Position numbers and translations under genes: made by a program
DNA from: Paenibacillus harenae DSM 16969
GTDB taxonomy: Bacteria > Bacillota > Bacilli > Paenibacillales > Paenibacillaceae
Length of the DNA: 64,000 nucleotides
Direction: 5' to 3'
Assembly (NCBI RefSeq): GCF_000422465.1
Contig: NZ_KE383842.1
Location: 1,571,845 to 1,635,844, forward strand
Notes under the pieces: model-generated
The model's database searches: none
Told to the model about the DNA's origin: nothing
What the model saw: only the letters and a program-made list of their open reading frames with translations
Part shown: positions 17,281 through 27,247 of the stretch, in pieces
Layout of the letters: each line of letters begins with the position of its first letter
How positions within the stretch are numbered: the stretch's first letter is position 1

Positions 17281-18051
17281 CTATTGAGTAGTCTCTTTTT
17301 GCTCCGCATCCATATTTTCTGGAGATTCCGGCTGGAACGGAACATAGGTGTCGGCAAGGAGCATCGTAATCTTTCCAGGCTCCTGGGTTTCAATGACGGC
17401 ATTCAGCGCTTCGATCTTGTCAGGCAAGACGGATACGGCTGTAATAACCTCAAACTTTGTCCTTGTAAACATGACGATCCGGTCCGGATAAGCTTTTGAC
17501 GGAAAAGGAATGATCTCGGACAGGTCCGAAAGCTGTTTTGCGGGGATTTTGCCAAGCTGCGTCGTCAACTCCGCCTTAATCGGATCATCCGGAGACCAAC
17601 CGGAAAGCACAGGCTTGTCTACCAGCAGCAGTTGATCGTTGCTTGCGCTTACGCTTGTGCCGTTCGACAATAGCGCAGTCATCTCTCCTTGATCTGACAA
17701 CTCGAAAGCGACGACCGGAAATTCTTCCACCGCAATTTTGAATACGCCTGGAAAAACCTTCGTCACCTTTGCCTGGTTCACTTGCGGCAGCGTCTTAATA
17801 TTTTCTTCGATCGTTCCGGAAGAGGTGCCGAAAAAAGCGTCCCCGACAGCAACGGCGGCTGCTTGTCCGATTTCCTCCTTGGTGGCGAATCTCGTTCCAT
17901 CGATTTGAATTTCCGAAATTTTGCTAATCGAAGAATTAAAGAATAAAACGGCCAGTAGAGCAATAAATAATAGAAAGAGTATAATGATCAGCTTTCGGCT
18001 TCCCGTTCGCTTTCGGCCAGGTTCTTTTAATACAGGCATCTGAGCGCTCAT
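17281..18051 (-). CDS. ftsQ: FtsQ/DivIB divisome protein
   Basis: Bitopic divisome protein linking early and late division proteins. The 256-residue protein has a cytoplasmic basic N-terminus (KEPGRKRTGSRK) and one membrane segment at about residues 24-44 (LIIILFLLFIALLAVLFF). A POTRA domain starts at ISEIQIDGTRFATKEEIGQ, and a beta domain extends to about residue 230. The C-terminal tail is acidic. The ATG at 18051 follows AAGGGACGAGTT. It is 124 bp after murA and 223 bp before ftsA; B. subtilis has ylxW, ylxX and sbp in the latter gap, and none is seen here. Confidence 0.9.
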   Translation of the reverse strand: MSAQMPVLKEPGRKRTGSRKLIIILFLLFIALLAVLFFNSSISKISEIQIDGTRFATKEEIGQAAAVAVGDAFFGTSSGTIEENIKTLPQVNQAKVTKVFPGVFKIAVEEFPVVAFELSDQGEMTALLSNGTSVSASNDQLLLVDKPVLSGWSPDDPIKAELTTQLGKIPAKQLSDLSEIIPFPSKAYPDRIVMFTRTKFEVITAVSVLPDKIEALNAVIETQEPGKITMLLADTYVPFQPESPENMDAEQKETTQ

Positions 18052-18175
18052 AACTCGTCCCTTCCTTTACCAAAAAACATCCGGCGTTCCCCTTCGGAAA
18101 GATCGTCTCAGCTTACAAAGTAAGGCTAAGCGAGGGAAGCCGGTAGTTTCTATCTTGCTGCTCATTTGCATATCA

Positions 18176-19444
18176 TTAATTATTAGGCACCGGCGAGTAT
18201 CGCGAAATACGCGCTCCAAGCCTCGATAACATGGTTTCGATTTTGTCGTAGCCCCGATCGATATGATGAATTTGCTCAACGACCGTCTTTCCTTGCGCGG
18301 CCAGTCCGGCAATAACAAGCGCGGCGCCTGCCCGCAGATCGGTCGCTTCGACCGTAGCTCCATAGAGACGAGGCACGCCGCGAATGAAAGCGGCATTCAT
18401 ATCCACGCGAATATCGGCCCCCATCCGGATCAGTTCATCCACATGCTTCAACCGGCCTTCGAAAATCGTTTCTTTCAGTACGCTCACTCCGTCGGCGAGC
18501 GTAAGCAGCACCATGAGTTGCGATTGCAAATCCGTAGGGAAAGCGGGGTACGGAGACGTTACGATCCTCTCGACCGCCTTAGGTCTGGCGGCGCTGCCGA
18601 CTTTAATTATATCACCGTCGATGACAATTTGAACACCTGCACGGCGCAGAACGTGAATTAGGGAGGTTAAGTGCGCAGGTTGCGTATTTTGGAGGGTTAC
18701 TTGACCGCGCGTCGCGGCAGCGGCTACCATAATCGTCCCTGCTACGATCCGGTCCGGAATCACCTTGTAACGACATGGCGTTAACGACTGTACCCCTTCT
18801 ATCGTTATGGTATCCGTTCCGGCGCCCATAATCTTCGCGCCCATCGTAATCAGAAAACGCTGCAAATCTTGAATTTCCGGTTCGCGTGCGGCATTGCTGA
18901 TCGTCGTCCGTCCCTCGGCCAGAGCAGCGGCCATCATAATGTTCTCCGTTGCGCCGACGCTCGGGAAGCTTAAATGAATATCGGCTCCGGTCAGTTTATC
19001 CGCGCGGCATATGATCCGGTTACCCAATTCCTCTATTTCCGCGCCAAGCGCTTGCAGTCCCTGCAGGTGAAGATCGATCTTACGTTCGCCGATTGCGCAA
19101 CCGCCCGGCTGATAAACTTGCGTTTCGCCAAACCTGGCTAATAACGGCCCCATTAGAAAAATAGAAGAACGCATCTGTCTCATTAACGATTCCGGCACAT
19201 GGGAAGTATGTGCGGTTTCTGTATCCAGCACAACCGTGCCTCCCGTATGCTCGGCGCGGCATCCTAGTTCGCGCAAAATGTTCAGCATGACATCGATATC
19301 AAGCAAATCAGGCACATGATCGATCGTAATGGTGCCTTCGGCCAGCAGACTGGCAGCCAGTATCGGCAAAGCGGCATTTTTCGCTCCTTGGATAACTATG
19401 GTTCCTGAGAGTGGTTTCCCGCCTTCAATCACCAATTTGTCCAA
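18176..19444 (-). CDS. murA: UDP-GlcNAc 1-carboxyvinyltransferase (MurA)
   Basis: Transfers enolpyruvate from PEP to UDP-GlcNAc, the first committed step to peptidoglycan precursors. The 422-residue protein has the EPSP-synthase fold with GAKNAALPILAASLL near residue 20. The catalytic loop PGGCAIGERKIDLH has Cys116, the residue fosfomycin alkylates, so the enzyme is expected to be fosfomycin-sensitive. The C-terminal RAGAALVIAGLAAQGKTVV motif is also conserved. The ATG at 19444 follows CGGAGGTGATAC. It sits 15 bp after murB. Firmicutes often have two MurA paralogues; only one is in the window. Confidence 0.97.
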   Translation of the reverse strand: MDKLVIEGGKPLSGTIVIQGAKNAALPILAASLLAEGTITIDHVPDLLDIDVMLNILRELGCRAEHTGGTVVLDTETAHTSHVPESLMRQMRSSIFLMGPLLARFGETQVYQPGGCAIGERKIDLHLQGLQALGAEIEELGNRIICRADKLTGADIHLSFPSVGATENIMMAAALAEGRTTISNAAREPEIQDLQRFLITMGAKIMGAGTDTITIEGVQSLTPCRYKVIPDRIVAGTIMVAAAATRGQVTLQNTQPAHLTSLIHVLRRAGVQIVIDGDIIKVGSAARPKAVERIVTSPYPAFPTDLQSQLMVLLTLADGVSVLKETIFEGRLKHVDELIRMGADIRVDMNAAFIRGVPRLYGATVEATDLRAGAALVIAGLAAQGKTVVEQIHHIDRGYDKIETMLSRLGARISRYSPVPNN

Positions 19445-19459
19445 TGTATCACCTCCGAA

Positions 19460-20365
19460 TTACCGCTCGCCCACCACCAATACTTCCGGTACCAGCAGGA
19501 TGCCGAAGCGATCCTGCACAGTGCTTCGAATATGAGCGATGAGGGCGAGAACGTCTTCAGCTGTCGCTTGCCCGGTGTTTACAATAAAATTGGCATGCTG
19601 CTCGGAAACCTGCGCGCCGCCGCGGCGTACGCCTTTAAGCCCCGCCTCTTGAATAAGCCGGGCGGCATGATCGTTCGGAGGATTACGGAATACGCTGCCC
19701 GCGCTTGGAAGCTGCAGCGGCTGCGTCTTTCGTCTCCTATCCTTATGAGAGGCCATTGCGGCTGCTATTTCCTTCCGGTCACCCTCCGCAAGCTCAAAGG
19801 TCGCCTCCACGACGACTCCCTTTTGATCCTGCAACACGGAATGCCGGTATGAAAACCGCATATCGTCCTTTTCATAGCGAACCAATTCTCCTGTTTCCAG
19901 TACAATCTCAGCTGACTTAAAAATACGTGACACATCCGATCCGTGCGCACCGGCGTTCATATAGACGGCGCCGCCTACCGTACCTGGAATTCCCCCCGCG
20001 AATTCAAGTCCGGTCAGCCCTTCCTTCCCCGCCATAACCGATAGCTTAATGAACGAATAAGAAGCGCCGGCGACCGCTAGCGAGCCTTCGAAACGCACAT
20101 AATCTAATCCCTTGTGCGGCTTCATTACAACTCCGCGAATCCCTTTGTCACTCACCAGCATATTGGAGCCCCGGCCCAAATTAGTCCAAGCAATCCCGTG
20201 CTTGCGGAACAAGCGGACAGCTAAGGCTAATTCTTCTTTGCCTGCGGGGAGGATAAGGATGTCGGCAGGTCCGCCGATTTTCCATGTCGTATAGTTCGAG
20301 AGCGGTTCATTGTACAATATTTCGCCTATGCCGGCTTGTTCCAATTCCGCTTTAAATGCATCCAT
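19460..20365 (-). CDS. murB: UDP-N-acetylenolpyruvoylglucosamine reductase (MurB)
   Basis: FAD/NADPH enzyme that reduces the enolpyruvyl group to lactate, giving UDP-MurNAc. The 301-residue protein shows the FAD-binding segments NYTTWKIGGPADI, NLGRGSNMLVSDKGIRG and GIPGTVGGAVYMNAGAHG. The reductase motif QPLQLPSAGSVFRNP contains the proton-donor serine, and the C-terminal LVPEVLVVGER has the catalytic glutamate. Length matches the type II MurB of B. subtilis (303). The ATG at 20365 follows AAGGAGGATTCAACGAG; an open frame continues 61 codons upstream but has no ribosome site and no family match. The 292 bp upstream are empty where murG is expected. Confidence 0.96.
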   Translation of the reverse strand: MDAFKAELEQAGIGEILYNEPLSNYTTWKIGGPADILILPAGKEELALAVRLFRKHGIAWTNLGRGSNMLVSDKGIRGVVMKPHKGLDYVRFEGSLAVAGASYSFIKLSVMAGKEGLTGLEFAGGIPGTVGGAVYMNAGAHGSDVSRIFKSAEIVLETGELVRYEKDDMRFSYRHSVLQDQKGVVVEATFELAEGDRKEIAAAMASHKDRRRKTQPLQLPSAGSVFRNPPNDHAARLIQEAGLKGVRRGGAQVSEQHANFIVNTGQATAEDVLALIAHIRSTVQDRFGILLVPEVLVVGER

Positions 20366-20657
20366 CTCGTTGAATCCTCCTTCGGAACTAGCAATGGGGA
20401 TGAGTATCGAACGATTCGCAAATGCCGGATCGGGCAGCACGGGAGCCGCGCGGCCGGACATTTCAGCTGCAACAACCGCCTTTCGGGCGACGGTCACGAA
20501 TATAGAGTATCTTATGCCCATGTAGGCTCTTGTGTGACAATGGCCCATACGCCGCGATCCGCGTTCAATCGCACTCTCATCCTGTTTCAGTCAGGGAGCT
20601 CTCAGGGTTGTCTTTCTCCCCCGGGAACCGCCCCGTTTCATTCCTATGAATAATTTC

Positions 20658-21755
20658 TCATCTTGAATATCGTGAAATATTAAGTAATATGCCAAGCGCC
20701 GTCAACAACAGCGTCAGTGATGATCCGCCGTAGCTGACGAGCGGCAGCGTTATCCCCGTAACAGGCATCATCCCGATGACAACACCGACATTTATAAGAA
20801 CCTGTACGCCGACAATGCCGGTTATGCCTACAGCCAGCAAGCTGCCGAACGTATCGGGAGCCGCGATTGCCGCGCGCACGCCGCGCCATACGACGATCAA
20901 GAATAATAAGATCAGTGACGTTCCGCCGATGAAGCCAAGCTCTTCCGCCAGGATCGAGAAAATAAAGTCCGTTTGCGGCTCGGGCAGGTAGCTGTATTTT
21001 TGCCGGCTCATGCCGAGTCCGAGACCGACCAAGCCGCCCGGCCCGATCGCGAACAAGGATTGAATAATTTGGTAGCCCCCGCCAAGCGGATCGGCCCAGG
21101 GATCAAGAAAATTGGTGATCCGCTTCAGCCGGTAAGGCGCCGCAATAATCAGCCCGACAAAACCTGCAACCCCGATCATCGCTAAACCGCCCAGGTGAGT
21201 CAGTCTGGCGCCCGCCGTGAAAATAAGCAGCAGCGACGCTCCCACCATGACCGCTCCCGTTCCCAAGTCCGGCTGAAGCATAATGAGTCCGAAGGCTAGT
21301 CCGACCAAGCCGAGCGGCGGCATGAGCCCTTTCGTGAAGTGGGTAATCGTCTGCTGCTTCTCGGATAGCCACTTCGCCAGAAACAGAATCATGGCCAGCT
21401 TCATGAACTCGGAAGGCTGAATGCCGAAGGAGCTGATGCCGAGCCAGCTGCGAGCGCCGCCGCGGACGACGCCGACGCCGGGAATAAGCACGAGCACAAG
21501 CAGCCCGAAGCAGACGAGCAGCGCGATCGGAGCCCATTTCTTCCAGGTCGTGTAGTGCGTATTCATCGTAAAAATTAATGCGCCGATGCCTAAGGCGGCA
21601 AATAGCGCCTGACGCTTCACAAAATAGAATCGGTCTCCGTGCTCATGAAAAGCAAGGACAGCGCTTGCGCTGTACACCATAATTAATCCGATTGCAAGAA
21701 TCAGCCCTATTGCGGCAAGCATCCAAATATCCGGGGCAGAACGCGCTTTGGCCAT
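20658..21755 (-). CDS. spoVE: SpoVE/FtsW-family SEDS lipid II polymerase
   Basis: SEDS-family glycosyltransferase that polymerises lipid II together with a class B PBP. In the dcw cluster of spore formers this gene is SpoVE, needed for spore cortex, and pairs with SpoVD. The 365-residue protein has ten hydrophobic segments and the family motifs GIQPSEFMKLAMILFLA, MLQPDLGTG, YQIIQSLFAIGPGGLVGLGLG and the C-terminal LPLVSYGGSS. The ATG at 21755 follows AAGAGGTGTGTTCGCT. It lies 46 bp after murD. FtsW and SpoVE cannot be fully separated by sequence alone; position favours SpoVE. Confidence 0.92.
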   Translation of the reverse strand: MAKARSAPDIWMLAAIGLILAIGLIMVYSASAVLAFHEHGDRFYFVKRQALFAALGIGALIFTMNTHYTTWKKWAPIALLVCFGLLVLVLIPGVGVVRGGARSWLGISSFGIQPSEFMKLAMILFLAKWLSEKQQTITHFTKGLMPPLGLVGLAFGLIMLQPDLGTGAVMVGASLLLIFTAGARLTHLGGLAMIGVAGFVGLIIAAPYRLKRITNFLDPWADPLGGGYQIIQSLFAIGPGGLVGLGLGMSRQKYSYLPEPQTDFIFSILAEELGFIGGTSLILLFLIVVWRGVRAAIAAPDTFGSLLAVGITGIVGVQVLINVGVVIGMMPVTGITLPLVSYGGSSLTLLLTALGILLNISRYSR

Positions 21756-21801
21756 AGCGAACACACCTCTTAGCATGGGAAAGTAGGGACATGCCCCCTA
21801 C

Positions 21802-23232
21802 TTACAAGGTATGCGCCGAATCCTTAAAAATGCGCCCTCTCTGCTCATAGGTAGCAAACATATCCCAGCTGGCGCACGCCGGCGACAGCAGGACGATGTC
21901 GCCGGGCTCCGCCATGGCCGCGGCTTGCTTCACCGCTTGCCGGAGGACGGATTCGGCGTCCTCACTAGGTTCGGCGATTTCCACTCTCGCTAAACCTGCG
22001 AGCTTGGCCGCGCGGGACAGCTTCTCCCGTGTCTCGCCAAACGCAACGAGCCCCTTCAGGCGGTCGCGGAATAGCGGAACGAGCTCCATGTAATCCGAGC
22101 CTCGGTCAAGTCCTCCAGCCACAAGTACGATCGGAGCGGCGAGCGAACGCACCGCCATCTTCGTCGCCGCAGGATTCGTCGCTTTGGAATCGTTATAATA
22201 TTTCACGCCGTTCACCTCGCGAACGAACTCCAGCCGGTGCTCGACGCCTTTAAACTGCTTCAGAGGCTCTATAAGCTGCTCCGGCGGCACTCCCGCCGCC
22301 AAGCATGCCGCGACGGCAGCCAGCGCGTTAGCGGCATTGTGGCGCCCTGGAATACCGAGCTCGTCTACCGGCAATATCGCCGTTTCGGATCCGTCAGCCT
22401 GACGGAACATAATTTGCCTAACCGTATGCCCCCCCTTATCCTCCGGGTCCAATGGAAACGGGGGATCTATGTAGACGCCTGTCTCCAATCGCTCATACAG
22501 GGAGAACGGGAGAAGCTCCGCTGCGAGCAGCGCGGATAATGCCCGGCATTCCGGATCATCCCAGTTGATCACGGCCGTGTCCTCCGGCGTCTGGTTATCG
22601 AACAGCTTCGCTTTGGAATTGACGTAGTCATCCATATCGCCATGGTAATCAAGATGCGTCTCCGCAATGTTCAACAGCAGCGCAATGCGGGGACGAAATG
22701 CATCCGTTCCCTTCAGCTGGAAGCTGCTCAGCTCGGCAACGATCCATTGATCCTCCGCCGCTTCGAGCGCCGCCTCACAGAGCGGGCGTCCGATATTGCC
22801 GGCCACAATCGGCTTCATGCCGGCAGATTCCAGCAGCTCGCCGATCCAGGTAGTCGTTGTCGTTTTTCCATTGGAGCCCGTGATGCCGATGATCGGCGCA
22901 GGCGAGAGCCAATAGGCAACCTCCACCTCCGTAATGACCTCAACGCCGATCGCTTCGGCTTGCGCCACTGGCGGCGCCGAATATGGAATGCCCGGATTTT
23001 TGACTAACAATGCCGTATCCTCCGTAATCAGATCATCCGGATGATAACCGCATAGCACAGAAATGCCCAAAGCAGTGAGTTCATCCGCTTCGGGGCATAA
23101 TTCGCGTTCTTTCTTGTCGTTCACGAAGACGTCGGCGCCTAATTGATGAAATACTTTCGCAACGCTGACCCCGCTTCTGGCCAAGCCTAATACGACTACT
23201 CGGCTGCCTTGATAAGTTGCCGGATGGTTCAT
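21802..23232 (-). CDS. murD: UDP-MurNAc-L-Ala:D-Glu ligase (MurD)
   Basis: ATP-dependent ligase adding D-glutamate to UDP-MurNAc-L-alanine. The 476-residue protein has a Rossmann-like N-terminal domain (VVVLGLARSGVSVAKVF) and a central ATPase with the P-loop [12 protein letters not shown] at about residues 116-127. The Mur-ligase motifs NIAETHLDYHG, PGRHNAANALAA and GVEHRLEFV follow, then YNDSKATNPAAT in the C-terminal domain. The ATG at 23232 follows GAAGGGACTGTCAGTT. An 80-bp gap from mraY contains a strong hairpin without a T-run. Confidence 0.97.
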   Translation of the reverse strand: MNHPATYQGSRVVVLGLARSGVSVAKVFHQLGADVFVNDKKERELCPEADELTALGISVLCGYHPDDLITEDTALLVKNPGIPYSAPPVAQAEAIGVEVITEVEVAYWLSPAPIIGITGSNGKTTTTTWIGELLESAGMKPIVAGNIGRPLCEAALEAAEDQWIVAELSSFQLKGTDAFRPRIALLLNIAETHLDYHGDMDDYVNSKAKLFDNQTPEDTAVINWDDPECRALSALLAAELLPFSLYERLETGVYIDPPFPLDPEDKGGHTVRQIMFRQADGSETAILPVDELGIPGRHNAANALAAVAACLAAGVPPEQLIEPLKQFKGVEHRLEFVREVNGVKYYNDSKATNPAATKMAVRSLAAPIVLVAGGLDRGSDYMELVPLFRDRLKGLVAFGETREKLSRAAKLAGLARVEIAEPSEDAESVLRQAVKQAAAMAEPGDIVLLSPACASWDMFATYEQRGRIFKDSAHTL

Positions 23233-23262
23233 AACTGACAGTCCCTTCTATGGATACATGAA

Positions 23263-23287
23263 ACGGCTCCGCTTATGCGGAAGCCGT
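23263..23287. other. Hairpin in the mraY-murD gap
   Basis: ACGGCT-CCGC TTAT GCGG-AAGCCGT forms a compact stem-loop 31 bp before the murD ATG, with no following T-run. It could slow or process the long dcw transcript or stabilise the murD end; no function is shown. Confidence 0.45.
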
Positions 23288-23312
23288 CTGCTCGACTTGC
23301 ATTTGGACAAGC

Positions 23313-24269
23313 TTAAATGACAAACATCAGACCGGCAGCCGCCAGAACAAGTCCGACGAGCCAGAACACCGTCACGACCTTCCACTCCGACCAGCCGATC
23401 AATTCAAAATGGTGGTGAATCGGACTCATCTTGAAAATCCGCTTGCCGCGCAGTTTGAAGGACGTTACCTGCAAAATGACCGACAGCATCTCAAGCACGA
23501 AAACGCCCCCGATAATAATGAGCAGCAGCTCGGTCTTCGTCAGGATAGCCACTGCCGCAATACCGCCGCCGATGCCAAGCGAGCCCATATCTCCCATGAA
23601 CACCTTGGCCGGATGGGCGTTGAATACAAGAAAGCCGAGCACGGCGCCGACCATTGCGGCGGAGAAAACCGCGGATTCATGGGCCGAGGTCTGCAGCGCC
23701 ACGATCGTGAACGCGCCGAACGCGATCGCGCTGGTGCCGGCAAGCAGGCCGTCGAGCCCGTCCGTGAAATTAACCGAATTGCTCGCGGCGAACATGATAA
23801 TGACTACTAACGGATAATAAAACCAACCCAGATCCATGCCCCAGCTTGTACCGGGAACTGTAATTTCCGTGCTGTGGTTCATATTATACAGCATAGCGCA
23901 GACCAGAATCGAAAAGAGCAGCTGTCCGAACAGCTTCTGCCTGGCCGTCAGGCCAAGCGACCGCTTGAATACGATTTTAATATAATCATCCAGAAAGCCG
24001 ACAAGCCCAAAGCCCAGAGATGCCGTAAGGAGCACCCAAAATTCGGCCGTTTTATCGGAAAATTTCAAGAAGGCGATCATGAGCGCGAACATAATGATAA
24101 TACCGCCCATCGTCGGCGTTCCGCTCTTTTTCAAATGGCTTTGCGGGCCTTCCGTACGGATCTGCTGACCAAACTTTAAACGCCGGAGCAGCGGAATGAA
24201 CAATGGCACCATCAAAACCGCCAGCAAAAACGAAGCTCCGATCGAAAATAAAATGACCATCATGTCCAT
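23313..24269 (-). CDS. mraY: Phospho-MurNAc-pentapeptide translocase (MraY)
   Basis: Integral membrane enzyme that joins phospho-MurNAc-pentapeptide to undecaprenyl phosphate, making lipid I. The 318-residue protein has ten hydrophobic segments, [11 protein letters not shown] in the first cytoplasmic loop and FLDDYIKI in the next. The Mg-binding [12 protein letters not shown] and [12 protein letters not shown] motifs follow, with [17 protein letters not shown] near the C-terminus. The ATG at 24269 follows AGGTGGGGTGACGTT. The stop of murF lies 4 bp upstream, so translation is likely coupled. Confidence 0.98.
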   Translation of the reverse strand: MDMMVILFSIGASFLLAVLMVPLFIPLLRRLKFGQQIRTEGPQSHLKKSGTPTMGGIIIMFALMIAFLKFSDKTAEFWVLLTASLGFGLVGFLDDYIKIVFKRSLGLTARQKLFGQLLFSILVCAMLYNMNHSTEITVPGTSWGMDLGWFYYPLVVIIMFAASNSVNFTDGLDGLLAGTSAIAFGAFTIVALQTSAHESAVFSAAMVGAVLGFLVFNAHPAKVFMGDMGSLGIGGGIAAVAILTKTELLLIIIGGVFVLEMLSVILQVTSFKLRGKRIFKMSPIHHHFELIGWSEWKVVTVFWLVGLVLAAAGLMFVI

Positions 24270-24273
24270 AACG

Positions 24274-25686
24274 TCACCCCACCTCTAAAGCTTGGACAAT
24301 CTGTTCCATCCGCATGCCGCGCGAACCTTTGATCAGCACAATGTCCTCCGGCCGCAGCTCGGCGCGAAGCCGCTGCGCTAGCTTTTCCTTATCGTCAAAA
24401 TGGATGACGGCTTCCGAAGCCGAGCTTGGAAACCGCGAGCCCGCACCCTTTGCGGTATGTACCGACAAAGGTCCGTAGGTAAACACGGCATCGGCCTTTG
24501 ACGGCGTAATATATGCGCCGACATCGAAATGCAGCTCCTGTTCTTCGGGTCCCAGCTCCAGCATATCGCCAAGCACAATCCATTTGCGGCGGTAGCCGTC
24601 TAATTGTTCGACAAGATCGACAGCCGCCTTTACCGCGGTTGGGTTCGCATTGTATGCGTCATTGAGAATCATTGCCCCGTTAAAGGCGCGAACCGGTTGA
24701 ATCCGCATGCCCGTAAGCTTCATGCCGCCAAGTCCTTCAACGATCTTCGCGGCGGGAACGCCGAAGAATCGTCCGACGGCTATCGCTGCCAGCGCATTGC
24801 TTACGTTATGCCGGCCGGGAACCGGAATGCGGACGGTACCCATCCCGCTCGGCGTGCCGTTATACAGCGTCGTAAACGACGACGCCTCCGGTCCGATCGT
24901 AATATCGGCAGCCGACCATTCGTTACGCTCGCTTAATCCGAACGTCCGGCGAACGATGCCTGCGGGAAGAACGGCCCGGTGAAGCTCCGACTCCAGCAGG
25001 GGCTCATCGCCGTTGTACAGCAGCAGCCCGTCCTCGCTTAAGCCCTGGGCAATCTCAAGCTTCGCCTTCGCAATTCCCGCTCGGGAGCCGAGGTGCAGCA
25101 AATGAGCATCCCCGACGTTCGTGATGATCGCGGCGTCGGGCTGAGCGATTTTCGTCAGAAGCTCAATCTCGCCGAATCCGCTCATGCCCATCTCCAGTAC
25201 CGCAACCTCCGTCTCCTCGTCCAGCCCGAGAACCGTAAGCGGCAATCCGATATGGTTATTCAGATTGCCTTCCGTTTTACGCACCCGATAAGTCGTGCCG
25301 AGGATGGCGGCCGTCATATCCTTGGTCGTCGTTTTGCCGTTGCTTCCCGTAATGCCGACCACGCGGACGACGAGCTCGCTGCGGTAAGCCGAAGCGAGAC
25401 GCTGGAGCGCGGCCAGCGTATCTCCCACGATAAGCAGCGGAACATCCGCGAGTCCCTCCGGCACTTCGCGCCCCTTCTGCCACAGCGCAGCCGCCGCTCC
25501 GTTCTGAACAGCCTGCTCCAAATAATCATGGCCGTCGAAACGCTCGCCGGCCAGAGGCACGAACAACCGACCCGCCCCTGCCTGCCGCGAGTCGGTCGTC
25601 ACACCCGATATTAGAAGCTCAGGATCGCTTCCATTCCATTTAGCGCCGCTCATTTCGGCTATTTGCTTGATCGTACGTTTAATCAA
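24274..25686 (-). CDS. murF: UDP-MurNAc-tripeptide:D-Ala-D-Ala ligase (MurF)
   Basis: ATP-dependent ligase adding D-Ala-D-Ala to complete the pentapeptide precursor. The 470-residue protein has the N-terminal substrate domain with [26 protein letters not shown] split around residues 28-53. The P-loop [13 protein letters not shown] is at about 111-123, with [13 protein letters not shown] and [13 protein letters not shown] further on. It starts with TTG (25686), overlapping the murE stop by 4 nt (TTGA), with AAGGGGA about 9 nt upstream. B. subtilis has murF elsewhere with ddl; here it is inserted between murE and mraY, as in many other bacteria. Confidence 0.96.
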   Translation of the reverse strand: MIKRTIKQIAEMSGAKWNGSDPELLISGVTTDSRQAGAGRLFVPLAGERFDGHDYLEQAVQNGAAAALWQKGREVPEGLADVPLLIVGDTLAALQRLASAYRSELVVRVVGITGSNGKTTTKDMTAAILGTTYRVRKTEGNLNNHIGLPLTVLGLDEETEVAVLEMGMSGFGEIELLTKIAQPDAAIITNVGDAHLLHLGSRAGIAKAKLEIAQGLSEDGLLLYNGDEPLLESELHRAVLPAGIVRRTFGLSERNEWSAADITIGPEASSFTTLYNGTPSGMGTVRIPVPGRHNVSNALAAIAVGRFFGVPAAKIVEGLGGMKLTGMRIQPVRAFNGAMILNDAYNANPTAVKAAVDLVEQLDGYRRKWIVLGDMLELGPEEQELHFDVGAYITPSKADAVFTYGPLSVHTAKGAGSRFPSSASEAVIHFDDKEKLAQRLRAELRPEDIVLIKGSRGMRMEQIVQALEVG

Positions 25687-27170
25687 TGTATGATTCCCCT
25701 TATCGCTTCTTTCGCAACTATTCGATCGTCGAACGGATGCTTGATGCCGTTTATGTCTTGGTAGGTTTCATGACCTTTCCCCGCAATCAATACTACATCG
25801 CCCGGGCTTGCCATTTCAACCGCTTTTTGAATTGCGGCCTTGCGGTCGGCGATTAACTCGTATTTTTCATGGTTAATATTGCTATTTATCAGTCCCGCTT
25901 CGATATCCTTCATAATGCGTTCCGGCTCTTCCGTGCGCGGATTATCGGAGGTAATAATCATATGCTCGGCATGCGCCGCCGCTATGGCTCCCATTAACGG
26001 ACGTTTGGTCCGGTCACGGTCGCCGCCACAGCCGAATACGCAAATAATCCGTTTCTCGGCGAACTCCCTTACCGCTCTCAGCACGTTATCGAGTCCATCC
26101 GGCGTGTGAGCATAGTCGACAATAACGGCAAAGTCTTGTCCGGCATGGACCGCCTCAACGCGTCCGGGCACGCCGGGAATAGAGCTTAGGCTGGAGGTTA
26201 TCGCTTCAAGCTCTACCCCTTCAATTAGTACTGCGCTCATGGCCGCTAATGCATTATAAACATTAAACTTGCCGGCCATCTGGAGCGTAACGTCCGCATC
26301 GCCCCGGAACGTGCTGACGCGAAAGGTTGTTCCCTTCGCCGTTATACGGATATTCGACGCGCGGACATCGGCGGGATGATCGATGCCATAGGTTACGACA
26401 TCGGCGGCTGTAAGTTCTGCGTACGCAGCGGCGACTTCATCATCCGCGTTAAGTACAGCGTATGAACGCTCGGTTTCCTTCGCTTTATATGCATTGCCTA
26501 AACGGGAGAAGAACAACCCTTTCGCCGCCGCGTACCGGCTCATCGTTTCATGATAATCCAGATGATCCTGGGATAAATTCGTAAATACGGCCGTCCGGAA
26601 GCGGCAGCCCTTCACCCGGCCCTGCTCCAGCGCATGCGAGGAAACCTCCATGGCGCAGTATTCGGTGCCGGCGTCGCGCATGCGGCTCAAATACTGCTGC
26701 AATTGCAGCGTCTGCGGCGTCGTGCTTGACATCGGGAAGGACAGCCCCGCATACCGCAGCTCGATCGTGCCGATGACGCCGGTCGCCCTATTCTGATCGT
26801 TTAGGATTTGCTCGATTAAATAAGTCGTTGTCGTTTTTCCGTTCGTGCCGGTAACGCCGATCAGCTTGACGTCCTGGCTGGGATAGCCGTAAAAATGATT
26901 TGCGACAACGGCCATGGCCAGCCTCGCGTCCCGTACGATGAGCTGCGGAATGTTTACCTCTTGCTCTCTCTCCGCTATGATGGCGGCCGCGCCGGCTGCT
27001 GCCGCTTCCTGTGCAAATAAGTGCCCGTCTACCCGGTGTCCCCTCAAACAAATAAACAATTGGCCTGCCTGGATGGTTCTTGAATCATTCCCGATTCCGG
27101 TCAATTCCGTCTCCCCATCGCCAACGAGCCGCGACGTTATAAGCAGCTTAGCAACTTCCTTCAATCGCAT
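25683..27170 (-). CDS. murE: UDP-MurNAc-L-Ala-D-Glu:meso-DAP ligase (MurE)
   Basis: ATP-dependent ligase adding the third residue of the stem peptide. The 495-residue protein has the P-loop GVTGTNGKTTTTYL at about residues 105-118 and MEVSSHALEQGRVKG. In the C-terminal domain the signature DNPR (SDNPRTEEPERI) marks meso-diaminopimelate specificity rather than lysine. This fits the dapL gene at the window's left end. The ATG at 27170 follows AGAGGGGTTGTAGCAG. A possible promoter (TTAACG, 18 bp, TATAGT) lies in the gap before it, so murE and the genes after it may also be transcribed separately from spoVD. Confidence 0.97.
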   Translation of the reverse strand: MRLKEVAKLLITSRLVGDGETELTGIGNDSRTIQAGQLFICLRGHRVDGHLFAQEAAAAGAAAIIAEREQEVNIPQLIVRDARLAMAVVANHFYGYPSQDVKLIGVTGTNGKTTTTYLIEQILNDQNRATGVIGTIELRYAGLSFPMSSTTPQTLQLQQYLSRMRDAGTEYCAMEVSSHALEQGRVKGCRFRTAVFTNLSQDHLDYHETMSRYAAAKGLFFSRLGNAYKAKETERSYAVLNADDEVAAAYAELTAADVVTYGIDHPADVRASNIRITAKGTTFRVSTFRGDADVTLQMAGKFNVYNALAAMSAVLIEGVELEAITSSLSSIPGVPGRVEAVHAGQDFAVIVDYAHTPDGLDNVLRAVREFAEKRIICVFGCGGDRDRTKRPLMGAIAAAHAEHMIITSDNPRTEEPERIMKDIEAGLINSNINHEKYELIADRKAAIQKAVEMASPGDVVLIAGKGHETYQDINGIKHPFDDRIVAKEAIRGIIH

Positions 27171-27205
27171 CTGCTACAACCCCTCTCTTAAGCGCTAACG
27201 GTTTT

Positions 27206-27235
27206 ACTATATGCCGTCAGCTGCGCTCTCGTTAA
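27206..27235 (-). promoter_or_regulatory. Possible promoter before murE
   Basis: -35-like TTAACG (27230-27235), 18-bp spacer, -10 TATAGT (27206-27211), ending about 35 bp before the murE ATG. The -35 matches 4 of 6 positions. Confidence 0.35.
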
Positions 27236-27247
27236 CTACAATTATAG

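Noticed and set aside
20366-20548. N-terminal extension of MurB or a MurG remnant
   Set aside because: No ribosome site upstream and the sequence matches no MurB or MurG segment that I can recognise; AAGGAGG sits just before the ATG at 20365.
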